From Candidatus Halobonum tyrrellensis G22 (lineage in GTDB: Archaea; Halobacteriota; Halobacteria; Halobacteriales; Haloferacaceae), in contig NZ_ASGZ01000002.1 of NCBI RefSeq assembly GCF_000495475.1, positions 240,317 through 304,316 of the forward strand: DNA of 64,000 nt. Direction: 5' to 3'. The notes under the pieces were generated by a model, which was not told where the DNA came from, did no database searches, and saw only the letters and a list, made by a program, of their open reading frames with translations. The position numbers and the translations under genes are program-made. This document shows positions 1 to 8,438 of the stretch, piece by piece (the stretch's first letter is position 1; every line of letters begins with the position of its first letter).

Positions 1-1
1 C

Positions 2-430
2 GGCGGGAGCCAGGTGGGACTCGCGACCGGGCCGTTGGAGAACCTCTACCGGGTCGAACTCGGACTCCCGGGGCTGGTCCTACTGGCGGTCGGCGCGACC
101 GGTATCCTCGGGGGCGCGTGGATGGGCGCCCCGCGTCTGCTCCAGGCGACATCCCGGGAGTACGCGCAACTGGGCGTCCGCCGGTCCATCGCCGCACTCG
201 TCCCGGGGTTCATCATCGCTCAGGCCGCCATCGCACTCGGTATCCCCATCTCGTTCAACAACATCATCATCTCCGGCGTCATCGGCGGCGGTCTCGCCGG
301 TGGCTCGGCGGGCGTCTCCCGGCGAAAGATCGGCGTGACGCTCGCGTTCTGGGTCATCACGCTCGTCACCTCGATCGTCGTCGGGTTCGGACTCTACCGA
401 CTGCTCTCGACGGTACTCGGGATCCGGTGA
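2..430 (+). CDS. PiT-family inorganic phosphate permease, C-terminal part (5' end outside window)
   Basis: The reading frame is open to the left edge, so only the last 142 or so residues are present. They include the family signature around GIPISFNNIIISGVIGGG, in which the second repeat of a PiT transporter carries its conserved polar residues inside a membrane segment. Three hydrophobic segments are visible, the last just before the C-terminus. PiT proteins move phosphate across the membrane by coupling to sodium or protons. A GTG at 14 is in frame but internal to the conserved region and not a real start. Gene ends 29 bases before the convergent stress-protein gene. Family assignment is firm; ion coupling is not visible. 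Confidence 0.85.
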   Translation, partial: GGSQVGLATGPLENLYRVELGLPGLVLLAVGATGILGGAWMGAPRLLQATSREYAQLGVRRSIAALVPGFIIAQAAIALGIPISFNNIIISGVIGGGLAGGSAGVSRRKIGVTLAFWVITLVTSIVVGFGLYRLLSTVLGIR

Positions 431-458
431 GGTCGACCCGCGGGCTCCGCGTTCACGG

Positions 459-896
459 CTACCGGACGACGGTCACGGTTGCGGGCGCCTCGCTCACGAC
501 GGCTGTTGCGACCGTACCGAGCAGCCGACGGGCGAGTTCGCTTCGGTCGCCGCCGTGCCCCCCCATGACGACGTGGTCGACCCCGTGTTTCTCGACGTAG
601 TCGATGATCGTCTCGGCGGGGTCGCCCGTTTCGACCACCGGTTCGACGCGCCGGTCGGGGTCCGACACGCGGCGCTTGGCGGTCTCGATCATCGACTCGG
701 TCCGCTCTCTGGCGTCCTCGAGTCGCGTCTCGTCGGGTTCGAGGATGCCGCCCTCGCTCATCGAGTCCCCGAGCGGCGTCACCACGTTCAGTACCGACAC
801 CCGGCAGTCGTACGTGTCGAGCGCGTGGACCAGCGCCTCGCTGGCGAGCGGTGACCCGTCGAGCGGGACGACGACGTGCGTCGGGGCTGTGCTCAT
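459..896 (-). CDS. Universal stress protein (UspA family)
   Basis: A 145-residue single-domain Usp, the usual length. The N-terminus has the beta strand HVVVPLDGSPLASEAL that binds the adenine side of ATP, and the C-terminus has the ATP-binding Gly motif GGHGGDRSELARRLLGTVA (G-x2-G-x9-G-T), so this copy probably belongs to the ATP-binding subclass. It is a soluble cytoplasmic protein, usually a dimer, of uncertain physiological role. It converges on the phosphate permease gene, and a second convergent arrangement is absent, so it appears monocistronic. The ATG at 896 begins directly at the conserved strand. Confidence 0.92.
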   Translation of the reverse strand: MSTAPTHVVVPLDGSPLASEALVHALDTYDCRVSVLNVVTPLGDSMSEGGILEPDETRLEDARERTESMIETAKRRVSDPDRRVEPVVETGDPAETIIDYVEKHGVDHVVMGGHGGDRSELARRLLGTVATAVVSEAPATVTVVR

Positions 897-1067
897 GGTA
901 GGCTCTCAGGGGCGGCGCACAAGTAGATGCCGAGGAAGCGCGCTGCGCGCTCTCGCTGTCGGGCGGACGCGCGACGGAGAGACGCGAGCGCGGCTCGGGG
1001 GTGAGTCACGGCGTCGGGAAGAATCGAAACGAGCCGGTCGTCGCCGTCGGGCGACGTCGGTCTCAGT

Positions 1068-1262
1068 TCAGTTGCGGACGACGTTCGTCGCGCGGGGGCC
1101 CTTGGGGGCCTGTTCGATGTCGAAGTCGATCTCACTGCCTTCCGTCAGATCCTCGCCGCCAACGTCTTCCATGTGGAAGAACACGTCGTCGTCCGAATCC
1201 TCGGTGGAGATGAAACCGTAGCCGCCCGTGTCGTTGAAGAAGTCAACCGTACCGTGTGCCAT
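1068..1262 (-). CDS. cspA: Cold-shock domain protein (CspA type)
   Basis: A 64-residue OB-fold nucleic-acid chaperone. RNP1-like GGYGFIS (residues 13-19) and RNP2-like VFFHMEDV are present, as in archaeal and bacterial CspA, with an acidic haloarchaeal surface. The ATG at 1262 starts immediately before the conserved GTVDFFNDTGGYGF block; longer in-frame extensions upstream have no similarity. A TATA-like GGGTTATG sits about 27 bases upstream on the minus strand (near 1291), which fits a leaderless transcript. A close paralogue lies at 3185-3391. It most likely binds single-stranded RNA or DNA and is abundant during cold or growth transitions. Confidence 0.93.
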   Translation of the reverse strand: MAHGTVDFFNDTGGYGFISTEDSDDDVFFHMEDVGGEDLTEGSEIDFDIEQAPKGPRATNVVRN

Positions 1263-1596
1263 TACAAACGAACGTAGTCGCCGTCGCGGCATAACCCTTC
1301 CGAGAGTCGCGGTATCACGACACCTTCCCGGAGCGCGGGCGAGGGTGGCGAAACCCACCCTCCCCGTAGCTGGAACGGGTCAGCGCGTGTCCCGACTGAA
1401 CACGATACCTCCGTTTAGACACGCTCGCGTCGATTCCGCGAAGCGTTGCTCTTGCCGCCCGGTTCGACCGGTTCGACCGAACCTAGATTCACAGCCGATC
1501 GCGGGACCGCAAGGCGGTTTCGACGGAGTCGATACTCCCTCCGTGTTCGGGAGCGGTCGGACGAACGTTGATACGTGTGCTACTCCTCTAGCGCGT
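1263..1596. other. 334-bp intergenic region with two divergent promoters
   Basis: No gene is supported here. It holds the TATA-like element of the leftward cold-shock gene (near 1291) and, at the right end, a TTGATACGT element near 1571 about 27 bases before the ATG of the rightward gene at 1597. The reading frame of the rightward gene stays open through the region, but codon composition changes abruptly at 1597. Confidence 0.5.
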
Positions 1597-2013
1597 ATGA
1601 CCGAACTCCCCGACGAACGTCAACTCGTTGTCCAGGCGCAGTCCCGGCTGGAGGAGTGGACGAACGGCGCCCGTACCCGAGCGTACGTCGAACTGTTCGA
1701 GGGCGAGGACCCGCTCCTCGCTCCCGAGGAGATGCGCCGACTGGATTCGCTCGACTCGGCGATGGAACGGGGAGGGGGCGACGGTGTCTGGGGCACGGAC
1801 CAGTACGGAATCCACACGACTGGGGGCGGATCGATCGGTGTCGTCTGTGTGTACCACCCACAGATCACCGCCGACTCCGTGCTCCGGGGGGACGACGGCA
1901 TCGACGACGAAACCGAGGAGCGACTCAACGCGGCCCTCTGGCGGTACAGCGAGCGTGTCGCGACGCTCATCGCGGACCAACTCGACGAGTTCGTCGACCG
2001 GACGGAACGCTAA
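1597..2013 (+). CDS. Conserved haloarchaeal protein of unknown function
   Basis: 138 residues, acidic, no signal peptide and no membrane segment, so cytoplasmic. The body is mostly helical with a central Gly-rich turn (GGGDGVWGTDQYGIHTTGGG region, residues 50-70) followed by a hydrophobic strand IGVVCVYHP. I do not recognise the family with certainty, although it looks like a compact single-domain haloarchaeal protein. The ATG at 1597 was preferred over upstream in-frame codons because a TATA-like element lies about 27 bases before it and because the acidic, GC3-rich coding signature begins there. It is followed after 13 bases by a convergent gene. Confidence 0.7.
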   Translation: MTELPDERQLVVQAQSRLEEWTNGARTRAYVELFEGEDPLLAPEEMRRLDSLDSAMERGGGDGVWGTDQYGIHTTGGGSIGVVCVYHPQITADSVLRGDDGIDDETEERLNAALWRYSERVATLIADQLDEFVDRTER

Positions 2014-2026
2014 CCCGGGCGGACCG

Positions 2027-2536
2027 TCACCTGCCGGGCCACCAGCCGTAGAGTCGCTGCTGCTCGTCCGGCGCGGGGCGCTTCTTCGACTGCCGGTAGA
2101 TCTTCCCCTCGAGGAGTTGGCGTTCGACCGCGTTCGCGAGGAGACGAAGCGCGTGCGTAGCGCCGTACCCCTCGCCATCGGCCGTGACGTAGCCCCGGTC
2201 CGTGGCGAGTCGGATCCGGGCTAGTACGAGCGGTACCCCTCGGCTGCGTTCGTCGTGTTCGTGGAGTTCGACACTCGCCGTGAGCACGCTCACGTCGCCG
2301 TCCTCCGCGGACGCTCTCGGCTCGGTCGACGGTCGGGACGTGCTGGACTCGCGTTCCAACCTCGGCCGACGGTCGATTGGACGGCGACGCGAGCTGTCGG
2401 CGGCCGACGACACCGCGATACTCGCCGTCGGTACCGACGACGGCATCGAGTCGCTGGTCTTCGAACGCACCCTCGACAGTGGGGTCCCGACATCGAACTC
2501 CGTGAACTCGGTCGACAGAATCGCTGGAGTATCCAC
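2027..2536 (-). CDS. Conserved hypothetical protein, disordered N-terminus and conserved C-terminal domain
   Basis: About 169 residues if the GTG at 2536 is used; an ATG at 2446 would give 139. The first 80 residues are Ser/Arg-rich and probably disordered. The last 88 or so look like a folded domain: a strand region VLTASVELHEHDE, then ARIRLATDRGYVTADGEGYG, a helix with ALRLLANAVERQLLEGKIY, and an end rich in aromatic residues (LYGWWPGR). No catalytic motif or signal peptide is visible. Function unknown. The stop is 13 bases from the end of the convergent neighbour. Start choice is uncertain because the N-terminus has no conserved landmark. Confidence 0.5.
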   Translation of the reverse strand: MDTPAILSTEFTEFDVGTPLSRVRSKTSDSMPSSVPTASIAVSSAADSSRRRPIDRRPRLERESSTSRPSTEPRASAEDGDVSVLTASVELHEHDERSRGVPLVLARIRLATDRGYVTADGEGYGATHALRLLANAVERQLLEGKIYRQSKKRPAPDEQQRLYGWWPGR

Positions 2537-2739
2537 GTGTGATCCCCGAACGAACGCTCGCCGAACGGTAGGGCTGTCTACTATCCGGTATCGGGACCCG
2601 CTCGGCTCCGCTCTCCGCGAGAAACTCGACCCCGTCGCCGGGCGGACAGGCAACGCCTGTCCTTCCCCAGTGCGCTATCGATCGGATACACCGGTCGAAC
2701 GACCCATCGACGAAAATAGGGTTCGAGAGCAGTCGCCGT

Positions 2740-3009
2740 TCAGGTGGACACGTGACTGCGCGTCCAACCCGGGTCGTGGCCGGTGTGGTCGATGAGATCG
2801 GAGCGACACGCCGGGCAGTAGTCCGGAGTGACGGACTCGCTTCGAGGAACGTACACCGCGCCGCCGCACCTCACGCATGCATCCGCGACGATGGTCACAC
2901 AGTCCGCACAGACGTTGAACTCGTCGACCGTGAGTTCGCGCAGGGGTTCGAGTTGTTTATCCAGGAGATACTCGTCGATGACCGTCTGGCAGTTGTGACA
3001 CGGTTGCAT
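2740..3009 (-). CDS. Small double zinc-ribbon protein
   Basis: 89 residues with four CxxC knuckles: C4-C7, C34-C37, C45-C48 and C65-C68. That is enough for two zinc sites, as in small rubredoxin-like or treble-clef zinc-ribbon proteins. There is no other enzymatic motif, so a nucleic-acid or protein-binding role is likely but inferred. The ATG at 3009 begins the first knuckle directly, and the in-frame region upstream lacks similarity and is basic, unlike haloarchaeal proteins. A TATA-like CTATTTACG lies about 35 bases upstream on the minus strand. It sits between two cold-shock genes and is divergent from the second one. Confidence 0.75.
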   Translation of the reverse strand: MQPCHNCQTVIDEYLLDKQLEPLRELTVDEFNVCADCVTIVADACVRCGGAVYVPRSESVTPDYCPACRSDLIDHTGHDPGWTRSHVST

Positions 3010-3184
3010 AGCGATGCGTAGAGTACCTCGTGACCACATCGTAAATAGTTGGCCCCGAAGGGGGGCGAATCGCCGAGCGCCGAACCCGCCCGCGCCACGG
3101 ACCGCTCGCACCTGGTACAGCTAGAGTCGTGGGAGCGTGACTCTCGGAAGTATTATCTGCCACCGGGGAGTATGCTCATTTGCA

Positions 3185-3391
3185 ATGGCAAACGGTAAGG
3201 TTGACTTCTTCAACGACACGGGCGGCTACGGTTTCATTTCGACTGACAGCGACGAGGTAGACGACGACGAGGACGTGTTTTTCCACATGGAAGACGTCGG
3301 CGGCGAGGACCTCGAAGAGGGTCAGGAAGTCGAGTTCGACATCGAATCATCCCCGAAGGGACCCCGCGCGACGAACCTCGTCCGCAAGTAA
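3185..3391 (+). CDS. cspA: Cold-shock domain protein (CspA type), second copy
   Basis: 68 residues, a close paralogue of the protein at 1068-1262, differing mainly by a longer acidic loop (DSDEVDDDED, residues 21-30) between RNP1 (GGYGFIS) and RNP2 (VFFHMEDV). The OB fold binds single-stranded nucleic acids. A TATA-like AGTATTATC at about 3149-3157 lies about 31 bases before the ATG at 3185. The paralogues are only 2 kb apart and transcribed in opposite directions, suggesting a local duplication. Confidence 0.93.
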   Translation: MANGKVDFFNDTGGYGFISTDSDEVDDDEDVFFHMEDVGGEDLEEGQEVEFDIESSPKGPRATNLVRK

Positions 3392-3541
3392 CCACGTCTT
3401 CTGCTCGTCGCTCGAAGTGACGGGCGGAGATCAAATTTTCTGAGGCGCGTACACACCGTCGCTAGCGCTCGCTATCCGCTCTCCCCATCCGGGACAGGGA
3501 CAACGAGTCGCGCGGCAACGAGAGAGACGAGACGCGCGGTA

Positions 3542-3913
3542 CGCTCAGGTGCCCGCTACGGCCGGAGTACACCGAGCTACGCCTGTTGGTGCGGCGACCG
3601 CTTGGCCGAACTCCTGTTCGGTCAGAACGACCGCCTGCCGGTGCTGTTGAATGATCTAGACGGACACGCGTGGTACTAGGAGCTGTACGACCCGTTTGAG
3701 GACTCGGGCAGCGCGGCGGCCCACTACCGGGAGGACGACCTCCTTCCCGTCTGCTTGCACAACCTCGCTGACGTCCACCGCACGTGGGAAATCGGCGAAC
3801 TTGTCCGCCGTTTCGTCTCCTCAAAGGACGTCACCGAGAAGAAACTCTGGAACTGTCAGCTTCTCCCATCCGTCTTCGTCGTACATCATGCCCTCTCGAA
3901 GGGTAAATATTGA
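3542..3913 (+). pseudogene. Decayed coding fragment with in-frame TAG
   Basis: One frame on the plus strand reads as protein-like sequence for about 120 codons, ending in a TGA at 3911-3913, but it is broken by a TAG at 3677-3679 and has no credible start. Recognisable stretches are RLAELLFGQNDRLPVLLNDL before the stop, and YDPFEDSG, LHNLADVHRTWEIGELVRRF and SSKDVTEKK after it. The HNxADVxRT-like motif recalls the last conserved block of RNase H-like exonuclease domains, but that is only an impression. It ends about 30 bases before the restriction-enzyme-like gene. I read it as the remnant of a gene in a degrading island. Confidence 0.4.
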
Positions 3914-3942
3914 TACGTGAGGCTGTCTCAGAATCCAAACAA

Positions 3943-5214
3943 ATGGATTCCGCGATTGTCGATGGCGCCGTCTCCGATCTGCGGGCTGTGGTTGAGGATT
4001 TTCTGGATGAGCTAGCCGACCGCAATCTCTCGGCAGACCGACTCGGGGAAATCATCGAGGCTGACGCCGAGTTCGAAGGCGCCGACCTTCGCCAGTTTCC
4101 CGAAAGATTCGTAGAGGATCACCTGATCTGGCCGGTACTCGACGTCCTCGGATACGCAGTTACGCCGCGACCGGACTCGCCGGGCCAGAGCCGAGAGGAG
4201 TACCCCGACTTCCGCGTGGACAACCTCCCGGCTATGGTCATCGGCGAGAACAAGTCGGTCAATGACATCGAGACTTCCAAGACAGAACTACTCGACTACC
4301 TTGACAACACCCGCTACGAGTACGGCATCGCGACCGATGGATTTCAATGGGGAGTTTACGAGATTGCCGAGACAGATGGGCGAAGTCTCGCGCTCGAACC
4401 GATTGTCGAACCCCAAAGCTTGAAGCAGGTCGTGCAGTACGTCGCCCGGGAGGGGCGGATGGTTCCTTACGCCGACCTCAACGGGCTCCCTGAACTGGAC
4501 GGTCTGCTTGCCACCTTCTTTCAGAATCTCGGCCATCACCACGTACGGCGGGCCACCGGTGGCCTGTCGGACTTCCACGACCTGTACGCCGAGACGATCA
4601 TCGGCGAAGGAGACTACAACCATAACGGCATCGACACACCACTTGCCGAAGCCGTTGATGCGCCGGCCGGCACGGGTGAAGCCGAGAAGACCGCGTTCGC
4701 GGCACTGCTTCTCGATCGACTGACCTTCGTCCGACTGATGCGCGACCGTGGAGTGCTGAAGGTCAAGTTACATGAGGAGTGGAGTCATCACAACAAGGGT
4801 CTGAATCGGTTCCAAGGTTCGTTCTACGACACCCATCTCAAGCCCCTCTTCTACGATGTGCTGTCGGAACCGAAGGGAGAACGCGAAGAGGACAAGTTCG
4901 GGAATCCCCCTCATTTCGCCGGCGGCCTGTTCGAACCGGTGCTTCACGACGAGGGTGCGTATGATGTCAGTGACGACGTAATGCAGGACGTTCTTACAGT
5001 GTTCATCGAAGGTGAATCGCGGACGGTGATCAACGAGGGGGCTCGTGGTTCTCTGCTGGAGTCCTACCGCGCGACCGAGGAGCCCGATCTGGCCGGGCGG
5101 ATGGCCGAGTGGTACGCCGACCTGACGCGGGTGTACGAGACGGAGTTGGCGTACGTTGAAGAGAACATCAGCCCGACGCTTCGCCGACATTCAATCGGGG
5201 CTATAGACGACTAA
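3943..5214 (+). CDS. N-terminal half of a type IIG-like restriction-methylase (nuclease and helical domains only)
   Basis: 423 residues. Residues 80-105 carry a PD-(D/E)xK nuclease pattern: YPDF (D89) followed by GENK (E102, K104). ATDGFQWGVYE (130-140) is the strand that usually follows in these enzymes. The helical section LLLDRLTFVRLMRDRGVL and the GNPPHFAGGLFEP region then resemble the connector that precedes the adenine-methylase domain in Eco57I-like and PglX-like proteins. The methylase domain itself (DPACGSG-like and NPPY-like motifs) is absent; the protein stops after about 85 further residues. It is therefore either a truncated remnant or a stand-alone nuclease. GC is visibly lower than in flanking genes, suggesting transfer. 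The ATG at 3943 is preferred over a TTG at 3910. Confidence 0.6.
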   Translation: MDSAIVDGAVSDLRAVVEDFLDELADRNLSADRLGEIIEADAEFEGADLRQFPERFVEDHLIWPVLDVLGYAVTPRPDSPGQSREEYPDFRVDNLPAMVIGENKSVNDIETSKTELLDYLDNTRYEYGIATDGFQWGVYEIAETDGRSLALEPIVEPQSLKQVVQYVAREGRMVPYADLNGLPELDGLLATFFQNLGHHHVRRATGGLSDFHDLYAETIIGEGDYNHNGIDTPLAEAVDAPAGTGEAEKTAFAALLLDRLTFVRLMRDRGVLKVKLHEEWSHHNKGLNRFQGSFYDTHLKPLFYDVLSEPKGEREEDKFGNPPHFAGGLFEPVLHDEGAYDVSDDVMQDVLTVFIEGESRTVINEGARGSLLESYRATEEPDLAGRMAEWYADLTRVYETELAYVEENISPTLRRHSIGAIDD

Positions 5215-5828
5215 ATCGGATTGATTTTTCCGGTATTCACTTCCCTGCTGTCAGACCTATCACTCGGCGTCTGATTTGTAGAAATCCAAACTGCGACGAT
5301 CTGGCCCCGTAGCTCCAACGTTCGATATAGCTGTATGAAGTTTATCAGATCCATGTCTCGCTTGCAACCGCCGAATTCACCGTCGAGACGCGGTCTATCG
5401 TCACACCGCTACTGAGAAGAGGCCACTTCTGCTTAGTGTCGTAAGCACACGTGGATATCGGCGGGTCGACGCCCGCGGGTCCGCGCGTCGGCTCCGCCGA
5501 CCGACGACCGGGGTTCGCGGGCCGGGTCCGCGCGTCCAACCGCTCGACTTCGGTGGCCCGCCGTACGCCGAGGCCGACTTCGTGATCGCGCGCGTGGAGT
5601 GACGGTCGGAAGCGGTCGCGGGTCGATCACGTTCTCCCCGCCGCCCCGTCGATGTCGGAACCGGCAAGCGAGCGGTCGAGATCCGGTTCGCTCTCGTTCG
5701 CTATCCCGACCGCCCGATCGGTGGCCGACCGGATCGGAGGCGACTCGTCGAGGCAGCCGAGCGAGAGCCGGTGAGCGGTGACTTCGTATCTGACGGACGA
5801 CGGCACCGTGGCCGTGATAACTGTTCTC
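5215..5828. other. 614-bp non-coding stretch, possible gene debris
   Basis: The first 200 bases are AT-rich and carry no supported gene. Between about 5440 and 5602 a plus-strand frame ends with the protein-like tail QPLDFGGPPYAEADFVIARVE and a TGA at 5600-5602, which may be the last piece of a lost gene. No start, promoter or RNA gene could be assigned. Confidence 0.35.
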
Positions 5829-5882
5829 GGTACCTCAGGTTACTACGCTTCCTGTGGTACCTACCCTTAGTGAGGTAACTAA
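5829..5882. repeat. 9-bp periodic repeat array, left copy
   Basis: Six adjoining 9-base units: GGTACCTCA, GGTTACTAC, GCTTCCTGT, GGTACCTAC, CCTTAGTGA and GGTAACTAA. The loose consensus is GGTNNCTNA. A 21-base block here (5856-5876) recurs, with two mismatches and in the same orientation, at 8475-8495. Phased short units of this kind are typical of sites bound by small cooperative DNA-binding proteins such as ribbon-helix-helix partition or repressor proteins. The array lies just beyond the end of the dehydrogenase gene. Confidence 0.6.
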
Positions 5883-5968
5883 CCCAACTCGGAACATTCG
5901 GTTTCCAGCAGTCGCGAAGCGACGGTACCGACGAGAGAGACGGAACTCGGTAGAGCAGCGGTGAACGC

Positions 5969-6931
5969 CTACTGAACCCGGTTTTCGAGGTCGTCGAGCG
6001 ACCCGTCGCTCACCGCCGGCCAGTTCGCGGCGAGGATATCGGCGACGCGCTCGTAGTAGTGGGGGGTGTGCCCCGACGTGTGGGGGGTGAGAAACACGTT
6101 GTCGAGGTCCCACAGTTCGTGGTCCGGCGGGAGCGGTTCGGGGTCCGTCACGTCGAGCGCCGCGCCGCCGAGCGCGTTCGACTGGAGCGCGTCGACTAAG
6201 GCGTCGGTGTCGACTATCGGCCCGCGGCCGACGTTGACCAGGACGGCGTGCGGTTCGAGCGTCGCGAGTTCCGCCGCGCCGACCAGCCCCTCCGTCTCGT
6301 CGGTGAGCGGGCAGGCGACGACGACGTAGTCGCTCCGCGCGAACGCGTCGTGGACCGCCGCTTCGTCGAACCCGACGACTTCGTCCGTCGGGCCGCCCTT
6401 CTCGGGGGTGTAGCGCGCGCCGATGGTGTCGACGCCGAACCCGTCGAGCCGCTCCACCACCGCCTCGCCGATGGCACCCAGACCGACGACGGTGACGGTG
6501 GAGCCGTACAGTTCGCTCGCCTGCCCGCGCCGCCACTCGTGGCGGTCCTGTTGGCGGCGGAACCGGCCGAACTCGCGGGCGAACGCGAGCATCGACCCGA
6601 CGACGTGCTCGGCGATGTTGGGGCCGTGGACGCCCGACGCGTTCGTCACCGCCACGTCGTTCGCCGCCAGCGTCTCCAGGGGGAGCGACTCGTACCCCGC
6701 CGACGCGCACGCGAACAGCCGCAGGTTGTCGGCTCGTTCGACCAGTTCGGCGTCGACGTTGTGGCCGGTGATGACGGTGGCCGTCTCGGCCGCCGCCCGT
6801 TCGGCGGCGGGCGTTCCCGGCCGGACGACCGTCGCGTCCGCCGGTAGCCGTTCGCGGAGCGCCTCGGCGTACCGCTCGGTCGAGATGCCGTGGCCGCCCT
6901 TCCGGAGCACCAGCACGTCGTCGCCGCTCAC
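5969..6931 (-). CDS. D-2-hydroxyacid dehydrogenase
   Basis: 320 residues, normal length for the family that interconverts 2-oxoacids and D-2-hydroxyacids with NAD(P)H. The nucleotide-binding motif is VVGLGAIGEAV. The catalytic Arg follows NVGRGPIVD, the Glu region is DVTDPEPLP, and the catalytic His is in TPHTSGHTP. It is divergent from the enolase-superfamily gene at 7064, with 132 bases between them, so the two probably share control and a sugar-acid or hydroxyacid pathway. A very long upstream extension of the frame runs antisense through the neighbour and is spurious. The GTG at 6931 gives the conserved N-terminal strand DDVLVLRKG. A second family member is at 17367-18341. Exact substrate unknown. 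Confidence 0.88.
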   Translation of the reverse strand: MSGDDVLVLRKGGHGISTERYAEALRERLPADATVVRPGTPAAERAAAETATVITGHNVDAELVERADNLRLFACASAGYESLPLETLAANDVAVTNASGVHGPNIAEHVVGSMLAFAREFGRFRRQQDRHEWRRGQASELYGSTVTVVGLGAIGEAVVERLDGFGVDTIGARYTPEKGGPTDEVVGFDEAAVHDAFARSDYVVVACPLTDETEGLVGAAELATLEPHAVLVNVGRGPIVDTDALVDALQSNALGGAALDVTDPEPLPPDHELWDLDNVFLTPHTSGHTPHYYERVADILAANWPAVSDGSLDDLENRVQ

Positions 6932-7063
6932 CGTCGCCCACCTCGTCTCGGGTCGAGTGACATGCGCGGCGGTAGCGCGCCGACCGGCTATGGCGTGTTG
7001 GTAGGAGCAATCGACGGGCCGAGATGACCGGGACTTACACCCCCCCGCTCGTACGGGCGACGT

Positions 7064-8239
7064 GTGGCACCGACGATCACTCGCATCGAGAGCACGGAGT
7101 TCAGCTACTCGCTCGACGACCTGAGCACGGACGACAGCGGGTTCAACCTGGTGTACGAACCGGGCGAGACGACCGAACGCAAACTCTTCGGGATCAAGAT
7201 CCACACCGACGAGGGGATCACCGGGGAGTACGTGGGGGGGAACTCCCCCGCCGCGGCCCAGATCAACATGTTCGCCGACTACCTGATCGGCGAGAACCCC
7301 CTCGAACGGGAGCGCCACTGGTCGGAGATCAAGCGCGCGCTCCGGAAGTACGACCGCATGGGAATGGGTCCGATCGACATCGCGCTGTGGGACTTCGCCG
7401 GCAAGTACTACGACGCGGCGATCCACGAACTGCTCGGCACGTACCGCCACCGCATTCCCGCGTACGCGTCGACGTACCACGGCGACGACAACGGCGGGCT
7501 CGACTCGCCCGAGGCGTTCGCCGACTTCGCCGAGCACTGTCTCGACTTGGGCTACTCGGGGTTCAAGATCCACGGCTGGGGCGGCGGCGACGACGCCCGC
7601 GACCTGAGCCGCGAACTCGACACGGTTCACGCCGTCGGCGAACGCGTCGGCGACGAGATGGACCTGATGCACGACCCCGCCTGCGAGTTGGAGACGTTCG
7701 CGGACGCGCTCACCCTCGGGCGCGCGCTCGACGAGGAGGGGTTCTTCTGGTACGAGGACCCCTACCGCGACGGCGGCATCTCCCAGCACGGCCACGGCAA
7801 ACTCGCGGAGATGCTCGACACGCCGATCCTCCAGACCGAACACGTCCGCGGGCTGGAACCGCACACGGACTTCATGGCCAACGGGTCGACCGAGTTCCTC
7901 CGCGCGGACCCCGAGTACGACGCCGGTATCACGGGCGCGGTCAAACTCGCGCGCGTCGCCGAGGGGTTCGGGATGGACGTGGAGTTCCACGCGCCCGGCC
8001 CGGCCCAGCGGCAGTGTCTCGCCGCGATCCGGAACGCCAACTACTACGAGATGGCGCTGGTCCACCCCGACGCCGACAACACGACGCCCCCCATCTACGC
8101 GGGCGACTACGCCGACCAACTCGACGCCGTCGACGACGACGGCACCGTCCCCGTCCCGGACGGGCCGGGGCTCGGCGTCGACTACGACTGGGAGTTCATC
8201 GAGGAGAACGCCACGGGTAGCGTCCACGTCTACGAGTAG
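7064..8239 (+). CDS. Enolase-superfamily enzyme (mandelate racemase/muconate lactonizing type)
   Basis: 391 residues, the expected length. The N-terminal capping domain is followed by a TIM barrel. The catalytic acid/base region is FKIHGW (K-x-H variant rather than K-x-K). The metal ligands are in MHDPACE, WYEDPY and QTEH. The late motif EFHAPGPAQRQ supplies a His at the position used for dehydration in sugar-acid dehydratases. Such enzymes abstract the proton next to a carboxylate, usually dehydrating aldonic or uronic acids. Divergent from the D-2-hydroxyacid dehydrogenase and flanked with it by 9-bp repeat arrays. The GTG at 7064 directly precedes APTITRIES, the usual first strand. Substrate cannot be read from sequence. 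Confidence 0.85.
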   Translation: MAPTITRIESTEFSYSLDDLSTDDSGFNLVYEPGETTERKLFGIKIHTDEGITGEYVGGNSPAAAQINMFADYLIGENPLERERHWSEIKRALRKYDRMGMGPIDIALWDFAGKYYDAAIHELLGTYRHRIPAYASTYHGDDNGGLDSPEAFADFAEHCLDLGYSGFKIHGWGGGDDARDLSRELDTVHAVGERVGDEMDLMHDPACELETFADALTLGRALDEEGFFWYEDPYRDGGISQHGHGKLAEMLDTPILQTEHVRGLEPHTDFMANGSTEFLRADPEYDAGITGAVKLARVAEGFGMDVEFHAPGPAQRQCLAAIRNANYYEMALVHPDADNTTPPIYAGDYADQLDAVDDDGTVPVPDGPGLGVDYDWEFIEENATGSVHVYE

Positions 8240-8438
8240 TTCGCTCGACTCCCGCCCCTCCCGCCGGCACCGGTCGCGTGTTTTCGAGCCAAAGATCGTC
8301 CGTCGGCAGGACGAGCACGAACTCGCCCGGCGGCCGCTGTCGGCGCAGCGACGCTTCGAGACGCCCGAATTCGACCGTCTCGGCGTTCGTTTCGGGTGAC
8401 CGCCCGCCGTCCGACCGCACCTCTTCTCAGGCACCGGT

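Noticed and set aside
5829..5882. The 9-bp units as a CRISPR array
   Set aside because: Units are contiguous, 9 bases long and degenerate, with no spacers and no cas genes.
8196..8420. 74-residue minus-strand frame after the enolase-superfamily gene
   Set aside because: It overlaps that gene and has no promoter. A middle stretch looks mildly protein-like, but this is not enough to call a gene.
6932..8434. Minus-strand extension that would lengthen the D-2-hydroxyacid dehydrogenase by 500 residues
   Set aside because: It runs antisense through the enolase-superfamily gene and has no similarity; the family length is about 320 residues.
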